Origin: Pyrococcus yayanosii CH1
GTDB taxonomy: Archaea; Methanobacteriota_B; Thermococci; Thermococcales; Thermococcaceae
Reading direction: 5' to 3'
Length of the DNA stretch: 64,000 bases
NCBI RefSeq assembly: GCF_000215995.1
Contig: NC_015680.1
Coordinates: forward strand, 62,001-126,000
Made by a program: the position numbers and the translations under genes. This document shows positions 8,302 to 17,082 of the stretch, piece by piece (position 1 is the first letter of the stretch; each line of letters opens with the position of its first letter). The notes under the pieces were generated by a model that saw only the letters and a list, made by a program, of their open reading frames with translations, was not told the origin of the DNA and ran no database searches.

Positions 8302-8948
8302 ATTCTCCCATCCCCCTCTCGTTCTTTCCGGGCTTTTTCAAGGAGCATTGCCAAAGGCCCTCTGCCAAGGAGGATAATAGCTTTCTGGAGCTCCTCCTCC
8401 GAAACAGCCTTCCTGTTGAGGTAGAGGTAGAGGGCGTAGGCCATTAGCTTTGCATCGCCCTCGTGGACAGCCTCTATGGCTTGAGCCAAGGTAGGATCAT
8501 CGAGGAGCCTGTCGGCCAGTCCCCTGAGCACCTCCTCGTTCCCCTCCTCGAGACCCTTCTTTAAAGGATTGTAGAAATCCCTGATAACCTTCCGGGCGTT
8601 CCTGGCTTTCCCCTCAAGCTCCGCTACAGGATCCTCTCCTTCTCTCTCAAGGAGGGCCGCGAGGAGGGGCAGGAGGGAGACCATGGCCACGAGCACGAGG
8701 TAGGGGGTTAAGTTAATCCTTCCGAGCACCTCGGGATACCTCCAGCGGAGGATGAAGAGCATCATAAGGCCTGCAATAGTCCATAAGGGCATAAAGAATG
8801 TGTAGAGACTCATGCCCTTCCTTTTTAGAATCCTATATTTGCGGAGGATTCCGCTCTCCTCCATCCTGTAGAGAAGCTCCTCGGCTATCTCAGCCTGAGC
8901 CTCGAGTCTCCTAATCCTCTTCTCTACCTCCTCAATGACTTCCCTCAA
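8298..8948 (-). CDS. Conserved hypothetical membrane protein with two TM helices
   Basis: A 216-aa protein with an N-terminal coiled coil (residues 1-40, VEKRIRRLEAQAEIAEELL), two membrane segments at about 48-68 (FFMPLWTIAGLMMLFIL) and 82-100 (LVLVAMVSLLPLLAALL), and a long helical cytoplasmic tail. It is the first gene of a two-gene operon with the helical protein downstream, with a 4-nt overlap. No function can be assigned. Confidence 0.7.
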   Translation of the reverse strand: MREVIEEVEKRIRRLEAQAEIAEELLYRMEESGILRKYRILKRKGMSLYTFFMPLWTIAGLMMLFILRWRYPEVLGRINLTPYLVLVAMVSLLPLLAALLEREGEDPVAELEGKARNARKVIRDFYNPLKKGLEEGNEEVLRGLADRLLDDPTLAQAIEAVHEGDAKLMAYALYLYLNRKAVSEEELQKAIILLGRGPLAMLLEKARKEREGDGRI

Positions 8949-9000
8949 TCATCACCGCCTCCCCACTATAACCCGCAGGCAAACGTCGAAGAGTGTGAGT

Positions 9001-9882
9001 CTAAGTTTCACCAAATATCCCAAGACTCAGCCTCTCAGCGATCCTCTTGACATCTTCGAGTGGTATTACAGCACTCCTAGCTCCCACCTTCTGAACGGTT
9101 AGGTATGCCAAGAGCATTCCTAGCTTTGTAGCATTCTCAAGCGACCAGCCCTTAACGATGCCGTAAACGAGGCCCGCGTCGAAGGCATCCCCTGCACCAG
9201 TAGAGTCGACGACCCTGGCAGAGAGCCCCTTAACCTCGAATACTCTACCGGCAGAGTCCCTAACGAGAGCCCCTCCGCCGTTCAGCGTCACCACGACGTT
9301 CTTCGCCTTCACGTCTTTCACGGCTCCAAGTCCTCCATACTTCCTCCTGAACTCGTCCTCGTTCATTATCAGGTAGTCCAGCTTGGCTTCCACATCTTCT
9401 GGCACCTCCATCTCGCCCGGATCGAAGGAAACGGTCAATCCGTGTCTCTTGGCTATGGCAACTGCCCTTCTCACGAGCTCTACTGGGTTTGAGGACAGGT
9501 GAAGGTGCCTCGCCTGGGCTATATATGCCTCATCGAGCTCTTTGAAGACGTTGGCACCAGGGAACTTCACTATCCTTTTGTCCTCACCGTGTATCAGCAT
9601 CACGGCTATCCCGGTAGGCACCTCTACGACCCTTACCCTGGAGGTGTCCACGCCAATGCGCCTAAAGAACTCGATGTGAAGCCTGCCAAAGTCATCGTTT
9701 CCCACGGCTCCGATGAAGCCGACCCTTAATCCTAGGTGGGCGAGCCACGTGGCCGTGTTCCCGGCCGAGCCTCCTAGCCCAAAGTAAGCACTTCTAGCAT
9801 TTACCTTCTCGTGGAACTCGGGGAAGCGGTCGAGGATGAAGGTGATGTCGTAGTTGAGATTGCCCATGCAGACGACATCCAT
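9001..9882 (-). CDS. PfkB-family sugar or nucleoside kinase
   Basis: A 293-aa ribokinase-fold kinase. The N-terminal substrate region [20 protein letters not shown] and the C-terminal PfkB signature [16 protein letters not shown] (Asp is the catalytic base in GAGD) are both intact. The start at 9882 ([12 protein letters not shown]) has GGGTGG upstream; a GTG at 9891 is the alternative. A TATA element near 9911-9925 predicts a very short leader. Thermococcales have several such kinases acting on ribose-1-phosphate, nucleosides or sugars, and the substrate here cannot be read from sequence alone. Confidence 0.85.
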   Translation of the reverse strand: MDVVCMGNLNYDITFILDRFPEFHEKVNARSAYFGLGGSAGNTATWLAHLGLRVGFIGAVGNDDFGRLHIEFFRRIGVDTSRVRVVEVPTGIAVMLIHGEDKRIVKFPGANVFKELDEAYIAQARHLHLSSNPVELVRRAVAIAKRHGLTVSFDPGEMEVPEDVEAKLDYLIMNEDEFRRKYGGLGAVKDVKAKNVVVTLNGGGALVRDSAGRVFEVKGLSARVVDSTGAGDAFDAGLVYGIVKGWSLENATKLGMLLAYLTVQKVGARSAVIPLEDVKRIAERLSLGIFGET

Positions 9883-9931
9883 GGAGCCCACCCTTACGAG
9901 TTGGTCCTTGAACTTAAAAATTCTTGGAGAG

Positions 9932-9983
9932 GCGAAAAGTTTATAAAGAAGTAAGGTTTTAATAACTACTGGTAACCAAAACC
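9932..9983 (+). promoter_or_regulatory. Heat-shock promoter of hsp20 with Phr-type operator
   Basis: The BRE/TATA GCGAAAAGTTTATAAAG (9932-9948) is followed at 9955-9983 by an imperfect palindrome beginning GGTTTT and ending AAAACC, with TGGTAAC near the centre. It spans the predicted transcription start. In Pyrococcus furiosus the repressor Phr binds such sites at hsp20 and at the neighbouring AAA+ ATPase gene. The same arrangement here supports heat-shock control. Confidence 0.8.
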
Positions 9984-10007
9984 AGGAGCGAGAGGGGGTG
10001 AGGGAGC

Positions 10008-10511
10008 ATGACGATAAGGAGGAGGAGATGGAATATCTGGGATCCGTTTGACATAATGAGAGAGATACAGGAAGAGATAGACAGCATATTCGAGGAGATA
10101 TTCAGGGGGCCAAGATTCTGGACTTACAGGCGCTGGGGCGAGCCCGAGGCCTACGAGACCAGGATTGAAGAAGTGTGGAGAGAGCCCTTCGTTGACATCT
10201 TCGACAACGGTAACGAGTTCGTCATAACAGTGGAGCTTCCGGGCGTGAGGAAGGAGGACATCAAGGTTAGGGTCACTGAGAACACCGTTTACATCGAGGC
10301 TCAGGTTAGGAGAGAGAAGGAGCTCGAACGCGAAGGCGCCATAAGAGTCGAGCGCTACTACAGTGGCTACAGGAGGGTAATAAGGCTTCCAGAGGAGGTC
10401 ATCCCAGAGAAGGCAAGAGCGAAGTATAACAACGGTGTCCTCGAGATAAGGATACCGAAGAAGCACCCGACCAAGAGGGAGGAAGAGGGCTTCGAAGTTA
10501 AGGTCGAGTGA
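10008..10511 (+). CDS. hsp20: Small heat-shock protein Hsp20
   Basis: A 167-aa alpha-crystallin-type chaperone that holds unfolding proteins in large oligomers. The N-terminal arm is hydrophobic and aromatic ([10 protein letters not shown]). The alpha-crystallin domain covers about residues 58-150 ([31 protein letters not shown]). The C-terminal IxI anchor is not obvious in the tail after [17 protein letters not shown]. It starts after GGGGGTGAGGGAGC. It has its own Phr-type heat-shock promoter and lies 67 bp before the CDC48-like gene, which has another. Confidence 0.95.
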   Translation: MTIRRRRWNIWDPFDIMREIQEEIDSIFEEIFRGPRFWTYRRWGEPEAYETRIEEVWREPFVDIFDNGNEFVITVELPGVRKEDIKVRVTENTVYIEAQVRREKELEREGAIRVERYYSGYRRVIRLPEEVIPEKARAKYNNGVLEIRIPKKHPTKREEEGFEVKVE

Positions 10512-10513
10512 AC

Positions 10514-10562
10514 CGAAAGTTTATAAACCCTTTTCTTTTTAGTTACCATTAGTAACTAAAAC
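10514..10562 (+). promoter_or_regulatory. Heat-shock promoter of the CDC48-like ATPase with a perfect Phr-type palindrome
   Basis: TATA GAAAGTTTATAAAC (10514-10527) is followed by a perfect inverted repeat: TTTTAGTTAC (10537-10546), spacer CATTA, GTAACTAAAA (10552-10561). It covers the expected transcription start. It is the tightest regulatory palindrome in the window and resembles the Phr operator of the P. furiosus aaa+ATPase gene. Confidence 0.85.
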
Positions 10563-10578
10563 TTGGAGGTGGGAAAAG

Positions 10579-12969
10579 ATGGCCGATAAGAAGGAAATTA
10601 AGCTGAAAGTTGCTTCCGCTTATCAGAGGGATGTTGGCAGGGGGATAGTCAGGATAGACAGGAAGTCGATGCGAGAGATAGGCGTTGAGCCTGGCGACAT
10701 CGTCGAGATAATTGGAACCAAGAACACCGCCGCCATCGTTTGGCCGGCCTATCCGGAGGACGAAGGCCTTGGCATAATTAGGATGGACGGAACCATACGA
10801 AAGAACGCCGGCGTTGGTCTGGGCGATGAGGTTACGGTCAGGAAGGCAGAGGTCAGGGAGGCCAAGAAGGTCGTTCTCGCGCCCACGGAGCCTATTCGCT
10901 TTGGTCCAGACTTCGTTGAGTGGCTCCACGAGAGGCTAATAGGTAGGCCAGTCGTCAGGGGCGACTACATCAAAATAGGAGTTCTTGGGCAAGAGTTAAC
11001 CTTTATCGTCACAGCCACACAGCCCAGTGGAGTAGTACAGATAGCGGAGTACACTGATTTCTCCATAAGCGAGAAGCCTGTTAAGGAAGTTGCCAAGGCA
11101 ATGACCACGGGGGTGACCTACGAGGACATCGGTGGACTGAAGGACGTCATACAGAAGATCAGGGAAATGATAGAGCTCCCGCTTAAGCATCCTGAGCTCT
11201 TCGAGAAGCTTGGTATTGAGCCTCCTAAGGGTGTTCTTCTTTATGGGCCGCCTGGGACGGGTAAAACTTTGCTCGCTAAGGCTGTGGCGAACGAGGCTAA
11301 TGCACACTTTATTGCCATTAATGGGCCGGAAATCATGAGCAAGTACTATGGTGAAAGCGAGGAAAGACTTAGGCAAGTGTTCAAAGAGGCTGAAGAAAAC
11401 GCTCCAGCGATAATCTTCATTGATGAGATCGACGCCATTGCTCCTAAGCGCGAGGAGACGCACGGGGAAGTCGAGAAGAGAGTGGTCTCGCAGCTCTTAA
11501 CCCTTATGGATGGTCTTAAGAGTAGGGGTAAGGTTATTGTTATTGCTGCTACTAATAGGCCTGATGCTATTGATCCTGCCTTGAGGAGGCCGGGGAGGTT
11601 TGACAGGGAAATCGAAGTTGGAGTACCAGACAAACAAGGCAGAAAAGAAATACTCCAAATCCACACCAGAGGAATGCCCATAGAACCCGACTTCAGGAAA
11701 GGCGAGGTATTTGAGATTCTTGAAGAGCTCAGGAAAGAGGAGAAGTTCAGGGGCATCGTAGAGAAAGCCATTGGGAAGGTTATTGGTGCTAGGGACGAGG
11801 AGGAAGTCAAGAAGGTCCTTAAGGAGGTCAGTACAGAGCTCTACGATGAGGTTAAGGCCCGCCTAATTGACAGGTTGCTCGACGAGCTTGCCGAAGTGAC
11901 CCACGGCTTCGTCGGGGCTGATTTAGCCGCCCTCGCGAGAGAAGCAGCTATGGCCGCTCTCAGGAGGCTCATAAAAGAGGGCAAGATTGACTTTGAGGCC
12001 GAGACTATTCCGAGGGAGGTTCTTGAGGAGTTGAAGGTGACAAGGAAGGATTTCTATGAGGCGTTGAAGATGGTTGAGCCGAGTGCGCTGAGGGAAGTGC
12101 TCATTGAAGTCCCAAACGTCCGCTGGGACGACATAGGCGGCCTAGAGGAAGTCAAACAAGAGCTAAGGGAAGCAGTAGAGTGGCCGCTTAAGCATTCAGA
12201 AGCGTTTCGGGCTTTTGGCATTACTCCGCCGAAGGGCATTCTCCTTTATGGCCCGCCGGGAACTGGTAAGACGCTCCTAGCCAAAGCCGTCGCAACAGAA
12301 AGCCAAGCAAACTTCATAGCCGTCAGGGGTCCTGAGATACTTAGCAAGTGGGTCGGTGAGAGCGAGAAGAACATCAGGGAGATCTTCAGGAAGGCTAGAC
12401 AGGCAGCACCGACGGTGATATTCATAGATGAAATCGATGCAATAGCCCCGAGAAGAGGAACAGATGTGAACAGGGTAACAGATAGAATAATCAACCAGCT
12501 GCTGACGGAGATGGACGGAATAGTGGAGAACAGTGGTGTAGTAGTTATAGCCGCAACCAACAGGCCGGACATAATAGACCCTGCTTTGTTGAGGCCTGGT
12601 AGGTTCGACAGGCTGATACTTGTGCCCGCGCCTGATGAGAGGGCTAGGCTGGAGATATTCAGGGTTCACACGAGGAACATGCCACTAGCCAAAGACGTCA
12701 ACCTCGAAGAGCTGGCCAAGAGGACAGAGGGCTACACAGGAGCCGACATAGCTGCGGTCTGTAGAGAAGCGGCAATGATAGCAATGAGGAAGGCCTTGGA
12801 GAAGGGAATCATCAAGGAGGGCATGAAGGCGGAGGAGATAAGGAAGGTTGCGAAGGTCACGATGAAGGACTTCGAGGAGGCCCTAAAGAAGATTGGACCC
12901 AGTGTGAGCAAGGAGACCATGGAGTACTACAAGCGCATACAGGAGCAGTTCAAGCAGGCTAGGGGCTGA
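10579..12969 (+). CDS. CDC48/VCP-type AAA+ ATPase
   Basis: A 796-aa protein with a double-psi beta-barrel N domain (about 1-180) and two AAA modules. D1 has Walker A GPPGTGKT near residue 220 and Walker [12 protein letters not shown]2 has a second GPPGTGKT near residue 560 and [10 protein letters not shown]. Arginine-finger RPGRFDR motifs follow both. A charged insertion of roughly 60 residues after the first RPGRFDRE separates D1 from its lid. No intein is present. CDC48 homologues unfold proteins, with the 20S proteasome in archaea. The Phr-type operator indicates heat induction together with hsp20. Confidence 0.95.
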   Translation: MADKKEIKLKVASAYQRDVGRGIVRIDRKSMREIGVEPGDIVEIIGTKNTAAIVWPAYPEDEGLGIIRMDGTIRKNAGVGLGDEVTVRKAEVREAKKVVLAPTEPIRFGPDFVEWLHERLIGRPVVRGDYIKIGVLGQELTFIVTATQPSGVVQIAEYTDFSISEKPVKEVAKAMTTGVTYEDIGGLKDVIQKIREMIELPLKHPELFEKLGIEPPKGVLLYGPPGTGKTLLAKAVANEANAHFIAINGPEIMSKYYGESEERLRQVFKEAEENAPAIIFIDEIDAIAPKREETHGEVEKRVVSQLLTLMDGLKSRGKVIVIAATNRPDAIDPALRRPGRFDREIEVGVPDKQGRKEILQIHTRGMPIEPDFRKGEVFEILEELRKEEKFRGIVEKAIGKVIGARDEEEVKKVLKEVSTELYDEVKARLIDRLLDELAEVTHGFVGADLAALAREAAMAALRRLIKEGKIDFEAETIPREVLEELKVTRKDFYEALKMVEPSALREVLIEVPNVRWDDIGGLEEVKQELREAVEWPLKHSEAFRAFGITPPKGILLYGPPGTGKTLLAKAVATESQANFIAVRGPEILSKWVGESEKNIREIFRKARQAAPTVIFIDEIDAIAPRRGTDVNRVTDRIINQLLTEMDGIVENSGVVVIAATNRPDIIDPALLRPGRFDRLILVPAPDERARLEIFRVHTRNMPLAKDVNLEELAKRTEGYTGADIAAVCREAAMIAMRKALEKGIIKEGMKAEEIRKVAKVTMKDFEEALKKIGPSVSKETMEYYKRIQEQFKQARG

Positions 12970-13077
12970 CCCTCTTAATCCTTTCTCTTGTTCCTCACTA
13001 GACCAATCGAAACCGAAAAGTATTTAACTTGAACACGACGAGGAACGGGATGACAAAAGTCCAGGAGGTGGCAAGAG

Positions 13078-13353
13078 ATGGCTGAGGAGCACGTCGTTTA
13101 CATCGGAAAGAAGCCCGTTATGAACTACGTGCTGGCCGTTATAACCCAGTTCAACGAGGGTGCTAAGGAGGTCGTTATAAAGGCTCGTGGGAGGGCCATC
13201 AGCAGGGCTGTTGACGTTGCCGAGATCGTCAGGAACAGGTTCCTCCCGGAGGTCAGCGTCAAGGACATCAAGATCGGCACCGAGGAGCTCCCGACCGCTG
13301 ACGGTAGGACAACCAACACCTCGACCATCGAGATCGTTCTCGAGAAGCCTTGA
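13078..13353 (+). CDS. albA: Chromatin protein Alba
   Basis: A 91-aa DNA/RNA-binding protein. The Alba signature is complete: [15 protein letters not shown] (the Lys in GKKPVMNY is the acetylation and DNA-contact region), [17 protein letters not shown], then the mobile hairpin loop [20 protein letters not shown]. It starts after GGAGGTGGCAAGAG. A TATA element AAAGTATTTAACTT is near 13015-13030. Alba coats DNA and structured RNA in hyperthermophilic archaea. It stands alone and is convergent with the HARP gene. Confidence 0.95.
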   Translation: MAEEHVVYIGKKPVMNYVLAVITQFNEGAKEVVIKARGRAISRAVDVAEIVRNRFLPEVSVKDIKIGTEELPTADGRTTNTSTIEIVLEKP

Positions 13354-13379
13354 AGCCCTCTCCTTTTCATCTTGAAATT

Positions 13380-13970
13380 TCATTTCTCGAATTTCTCCAC
13401 GAGTTCTTCTAAAAGCTCCCTGAACTTTCCAGCGTCAACCCACTTTATGCCCATCTTCTCGGCCCAGGTCAGGACGCCCACGTCCGCGGACACGAGAATT
13501 GCGTCGAGCTCCTTTGCCAGAAGTATCAGTTCGAAGTCTTCCTTGCTGTCTACTATGCCCTCCCTTAGGGCTTTTCTGTAGTTCCTCCTCAGTTTCTGGA
13601 TTATCTTGTCAACGTTTTCCGTGTCGATGACGCTCTCTCTAACGGCCTTTTCCGCCACCCGCAGGCCCTTATCGACCCTCCTCCTTATGTCCTCTATGAG
13701 CTCGTAGACGACGAAGGCGGGGATCTTGATGTCGTGGACATTGGGCGGCTTCTTTATTATATAGAGCTCGACGTCCGGCGAGACTTCTTGCTCATCAACG
13801 AAGTTCATGATTTCCCTGTATATGCCGGGAGGCATGTAGAACTCCACCTTTCCGAAGAGCTTCTCCGCGTACCTCAGAAACGTCTTCATAGCCTCCGTTG
13901 GCGTGGCTCCAAATTTACTCCTTACATCTGGGTTAACGAAGATGCTCGTGTCGAGGACGAAGCGTATCAT
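13380..13970 (-). CDS. RNA-free ribonuclease P (HARP), PIN domain protein
   Basis: A 196-aa protein of the UPF0278/TIGR03875 family, now known as homologues of Aquifex RNase P. The PIN nuclease acids are visible at the N-terminus (RFVLDTSIFVNPDVR), in DSKEDFELILLAKELDA, and in LVSADVGVLTWAEKMGIKWVDA. A helical protruding domain lies in between (about 80-130). HARPs cleave tRNA 5' leaders in vitro and coexist with the ribonucleoprotein RNase P. The start MIRFVL at 13970 is chosen; ATG at 13976 is possible. A TATA-like CCTAAAAACTC is near 13995-14005. Its promoter region adjoins the 3' end of an H/ACA RNA. Confidence 0.88.
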   Translation of the reverse strand: MIRFVLDTSIFVNPDVRSKFGATPTEAMKTFLRYAEKLFGKVEFYMPPGIYREIMNFVDEQEVSPDVELYIIKKPPNVHDIKIPAFVVYELIEDIRRRVDKGLRVAEKAVRESVIDTENVDKIIQKLRRNYRKALREGIVDSKEDFELILLAKELDAILVSADVGVLTWAEKMGIKWVDAGKFRELLEELVEKFEK

Positions 13971-14009
13971 TCCCATCCCAGAAGGAGTCACCAGAAGAGT
14001 TTTTAGGCT

Positions 14010-14224
14010 TTCTGTGGCCCGCCCGTAACACCCGCCCCCATCAACGCCCTCGGCTTCTTTGGGCGGGCTAACCCAGACGGGCCTGTGCCCGACCAGGGTT
14101 ACCCCCGGTCATCGTGCTCCGTGACGCGGAAGGCCCTCCCAGGGGGACCTCGCTTAGGCCGGGCTGTTGCCCCCGCGTCGCACCTGACCTCACAGCTCAG
14201 CCAGGCCCTCGCGTACGGGGGCAA
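14010..14224 (-). ncRNA. H/ACA guide sRNA with three hairpins; hairpin 3 predicted to target 23S rRNA helix 69
   Basis: A 215-nt, very GC-rich segment. Hairpin 1: GCCCCCG pairs with CGGGGGC, then ACA (complement of 14165-14167). Hairpin 2: GCCCGGCC pairs with GGTCGGGC, then ACA (14084-14086). Hairpin 3: GGCCCGTCT pairs with GGGCGGGCC, then ACA (14013-14015); its upper stem CCCGCCC/GGGCGGG carries a K-turn (AAAGAA opposite GTTGATG) capped by GCC-GAG-GGC. In hairpin 3 ACA is exactly 14 nt after the upper stem. Its pocket, left GGGTTA and right GTTAC, complements GUAAC-UN-UAACCC, the conserved loop of 23S helix 69 (E. coli U1915 equivalent). The promoter TATA is 25 nt upstream of the predicted 5' end. 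Three-unit H/ACA RNAs are known in Pyrococcus. Confidence 0.85.
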
Positions 14225-14242
14225 TAAGAAAATGGTGGCTTA

Positions 14243-14253
14243 GGTTTATAACC
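14243..14253 (-). promoter_or_regulatory. TATA box of the three-hairpin H/ACA RNA
   Basis: GGTTATAAACC on the reverse strand. Its centre is about 25 nt before the first base of hairpin 1, the spacing archaeal TBP/TFB promoters use. This fixes the 5' end of the RNA near 14224. Confidence 0.75.
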
Positions 14254-14452
14254 ATGACTGCTATTATTACCACGCTTATATTTAAGCTTATCCTCTATGG
14301 AAAGTTGGATTGGTAAATTGAAAAGAGTTAATTAAGAGCAATAGTAATCAAGATCCTGAAAAATTACAAACTAAATTCTGCTAGAGAAAAATTTATAAGT
14401 ATGTTATATGTTAGTAGCAATTAATACTGCAACTAGTATGGGGGATGCCAAA

Positions 14453-14992
14453 ATGGAAAAGAAAAAAATAGGGAGTGCCCTAATTGGATTGCTCTTGGTA
14501 GTAATGACAGCAACTAATGTTAGTGCAATAACAGTAGAAAAGAACATTGTTTTGCCTGAAAGGATAACCCCTGGAGTGAAGACTGAATACTGGACAATAG
14601 AGAGGATTACATTGTACACTATCAACTATGGCCCATGGCAAATCGCCGCCATAAATCATTGCAAAAGCCAAGATGCCACATGCAGTGTTTCAAAGACGGT
14701 TGAACATTGCATGTCTGTTTCAGTGTCTGGCAGTGTTAAGGTAGGAATTGAGTTAATAGAAGCGGAACTAGGAGCGACAATTGGAGCAACGTATTGTGAA
14801 AGCACGACATGCAGTGTTACATGCCATGGTAAAGATGCCGTTCTTGAATGGAGGTATGTAGAGCCTATAAAGGAAATAGTCCAGAGAAAACACATAGTGT
14901 ATCCTGATGGACATGAGGAATTGGGTGAAACAGCATCTGCATATGTAAAAATGAATGCTGCCCCTGAATGTCGTTCGTACTGCATCCCTTGA
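14453..14992 (+). CDS. Secreted cysteine-rich protein of unknown function
   Basis: A 179-aa protein. The start at 14453 (MEKKKIGSALIG) follows GGGGGATG; ATG at 14438 is the alternative. A signal peptide with core IGLLLVVMTATNVSA ends near residue 24. The mature part has cysteines in three clusters (HCKSQDATC, CESTTCSVTC, ECRSYC), fitting disulfides outside the cell. A central Ser/Val/Gly strand region (SVSVSGSVKVGIELIEAEL) resembles beta-rich secreted proteins. TATA AATTTATAAG is at 14390-14399. It is markedly AT-richer than its surroundings. No family is recognised. It is followed 19 nt later by another exported protein, so the two are probably one operon. Confidence 0.7.
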   Translation: MEKKKIGSALIGLLLVVMTATNVSAITVEKNIVLPERITPGVKTEYWTIERITLYTINYGPWQIAAINHCKSQDATCSVSKTVEHCMSVSVSGSVKVGIELIEAELGATIGATYCESTTCSVTCHGKDAVLEWRYVEPIKEIVQRKHIVYPDGHEELGETASAYVKMNAAPECRSYCIP

Positions 14993-15011
14993 CCTAAAGG
15001 AGGTGATATTG

Positions 15012-15986
15012 ATGAAAAAATTTATTATAGGAGGGATTTTCATTTTCATGCTTTCCTTTTTTATCTTGTCACTATTAATAAATGGGAATTCTGGTAATGT
15101 TGTTCTCCAATTTGAGAACAATACTCCACCTCAGCAGCTTATCAAGACCAGCAATAATGCTTATCGGGCTTCAGAAACGAAAAGTGAGGTTACACCACCA
15201 AGTCCAAGTGATTTTATACTGCCATATGTTGGCTATATATATGGAACTCCGAATGATACAGTAGCCCAAGTGATGCTGTACTGGTGTTATCCAAAAAGCG
15301 TCGTGAATCAGTCGGTAGCCATCTCTGTAACCATGAATTTTGGCGGTTCCTTTCTGTCGGTGTCGTATAATGGCGAGGACATTCCCGTGTTTTACCATGG
15401 ATATCTCGGAATTATCCTGCCAATAAATTTTTCACAGCTAAACCTTTCAGCTCCTGGAAATTACAAATACTTAGATGTAAGCGGGGACTTATACTGGATA
15501 CAAAATGGTCGCAAACAAAGGATACGGTTGAATCTTGGGAACTGGACATTTGAAACTGTAAATGAGGAGCAGAAACTCAAGCCAAATATAACAGCGTTCT
15601 CGTTAGAAAGTATAGAATTCAAAGAGGGGACGAGAGAAGTAAAATATAGTTTTGGATTATATAATCCATTTAATGTTACGATGAGGCTTATCAATGTAAG
15701 CTTTGGCATACCTTCTAAGTTAGTCAAAATAGTCAACATAGAAGTCTATAATACTTCAACTCCCTACGAAATAGCTAAGTCAAAATTAATGTCAAGCAAA
15801 CTAATACCTCCCGAAGAGTCAAGATATTTTGTCATAACTCTCGAGATAAATGGCAAAGTTAGGAGTCTATTTATTCAGCCAAAACTTGTATATTCCATTG
15901 GGGATGAAGTTTACACAATGGCAGGACCGCCTTTCCAGGATACGGTACTACCTGTTACATGCACGTACAACATGAAAGCCTCTTGA
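15012..15986 (+). CDS. Membrane-anchored extracytoplasmic protein of unknown function
   Basis: A 324-aa protein starting at 15012 after a near-perfect GGAGGTGAT. Residues 4-22 (FIIGGIFIFMLSFFILSLL) form one membrane anchor or signal. The remainder is beta-rich and exceptionally dense in N-glycosylation sequons: NNT, NDT, NQS, NFS, NLS, NWT, NIT, NVT, NVS and NTS are all visible. The C-terminal third (KYSFGLYNPFNVTMRLINVSF) looks like an immunoglobulin-like or LEA14-like strand domain, but this is only a resemblance. It sits with the upstream cysteine-rich protein in an AT-rich island, suggesting acquired DNA and surface function. Confidence 0.7.
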   Translation: MKKFIIGGIFIFMLSFFILSLLINGNSGNVVLQFENNTPPQQLIKTSNNAYRASETKSEVTPPSPSDFILPYVGYIYGTPNDTVAQVMLYWCYPKSVVNQSVAISVTMNFGGSFLSVSYNGEDIPVFYHGYLGIILPINFSQLNLSAPGNYKYLDVSGDLYWIQNGRKQRIRLNLGNWTFETVNEEQKLKPNITAFSLESIEFKEGTREVKYSFGLYNPFNVTMRLINVSFGIPSKLVKIVNIEVYNTSTPYEIAKSKLMSSKLIPPEESRYFVITLEINGKVRSLFIQPKLVYSIGDEVYTMAGPPFQDTVLPVTCTYNMKAS

Positions 15987-16065
15987 GAAACTTGGACTGA
16001 GTTGTGTTTGTGCCTCGTGGGAACCAACCGCGCCAGAGGATATAGATAAAGTGAAAGAGAAAGCA

Positions 16066-17082
16066 TCACTTTGGGAACTTTGACGTCTCTTCGTTGGCTT
16101 TCATTATCTTTTCCCTGTATTCCTCGTACTTCTTCCTTGCATCCTCCGCCTTCTCCTTTTCGCCGAGGTATTCGTAAGCTTCGGCAACGTGCTTCCACCA
16201 CATCGGATCTTCCTCAACCTCTTTGAGGCAGTACTCTAGGAATTTCTGATAAGCCTCCCTGGCGAGCTCCTCTCTACCAAGTTTGCGCGCTATATTGCCT
16301 ACATCCTCCCAGAAGACTCCTTCTTCCTTGGCTTCCTTCATGTAGTATTCAAGAGCCTTCTCCCAGGCTCCCCTGGCTCTCTCCTCGTTGCCGAGTTCTT
16401 CATAAAGCTTAGCTACGTCCTCCCAGAACCATGGTTCTTCCTCGGCGTAGCGTTCTAATGCTTTGGCGGCCCTCTCCATGTTCCCGGCCTTCTTCCAGTA
16501 CTCGTGGGCCTCCTTGAGGTAGTAGGTGTCCTTCTCCTTCTCGTAGAGCTGCTCGTAGAGCTCAGCCGCCTTGGCATACTGACCAGCCTTCTCGTAGGCC
16601 CAGGCTGCGCTCTCTAGCCATCCCAGCTTGAGATACATCTCTGCCGCCTTTAGATAATTCCCAGCCTTCTCGTACTTCCTTGCCGCCTGCTTGTAGCGTC
16701 CCATCCTCTCCAGCTTCTCGGCAGAGCGGAAGCGGTCTGCTATGCTTAGGTCGGGCTCGCTGATGTACCATATGCCGAAAGCTACCGCGGCTACGAAGAA
16801 GGCTATAACGGCCCCCACTATCTTGAGTCTCTGCCAAGTTATGGAGAGATATGTGGCATAAGCGGACACTGCGGTTATGGGCAATAGCATGGCGGCGTAC
16901 TTCCAGCTCTCTGCGTAGAGAGTTAGGGCTAGGAAGAAGGCGAGCATCAGCGTGAGGAAAAGGAAGCCGAGCCCAAGGATTATTCTCACGAGCATCCAGA
17001 AGCCCCACTTCCACACTATCAGGCCTGCTATTCCCAAAATGATGGCGATGAATGCTGCGATGTATATTTTCAGCCTATCCAT
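16066..17082 (-). CDS. Membrane-anchored TPR-repeat protein
   Basis: A 338-aa protein. Residues 5-110 hold four hydrophobic segments, including FIAIILGIAGLIVWKWGF and IVGAVIAFFVAAVAFGIWY. From about 120 onward there are tetratricopeptide-like helix pairs (AEKLERMGRYKQAARKYEKA, LGWLESAAWAYEKAGQYAKA, LYEELGNEERARGAWEKALE). TPR arrays bind other proteins, so a scaffold role at the membrane is inferred. The start follows GAGGTGGAAGG and overlaps the end of ogt by 13 nt, making it the third gene of thiL-ogt-TPR. The partner is unknown. Confidence 0.8.
   Translation of the reverse strand: MDRLKIYIAAFIAIILGIAGLIVWKWGFWMLVRIILGLGFLFLTLMLAFFLALTLYAESWKYAAMLLPITAVSAYATYLSITWQRLKIVGAVIAFFVAAVAFGIWYISEPDLSIADRFRSAEKLERMGRYKQAARKYEKAGNYLKAAEMYLKLGWLESAAWAYEKAGQYAKAAELYEQLYEKEKDTYYLKEAHEYWKKAGNMERAAKALERYAEEEPWFWEDVAKLYEELGNEERARGAWEKALEYYMKEAKEEGVFWEDVGNIARKLGREELAREAYQKFLEYCLKEVEEDPMWWKHVAEAYEYLGEKEKAEDARKKYEEYREKIMKANEETSKFPK

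Noticed and set aside
14010-14224. RNase P RNA or SRP RNA as the identity of this GC-rich segment
   Set aside because: The sequence lacks the RNase P GGAGGAAG-type core and the SRP helix 8 motif, and is too short. Three stem-pocket-ACA units explain it better.
14243-14440. A small gene between the H/ACA RNA and the secreted-protein gene
   Set aside because: The stretch is AT-rich with many stops; only the two promoters are supported.
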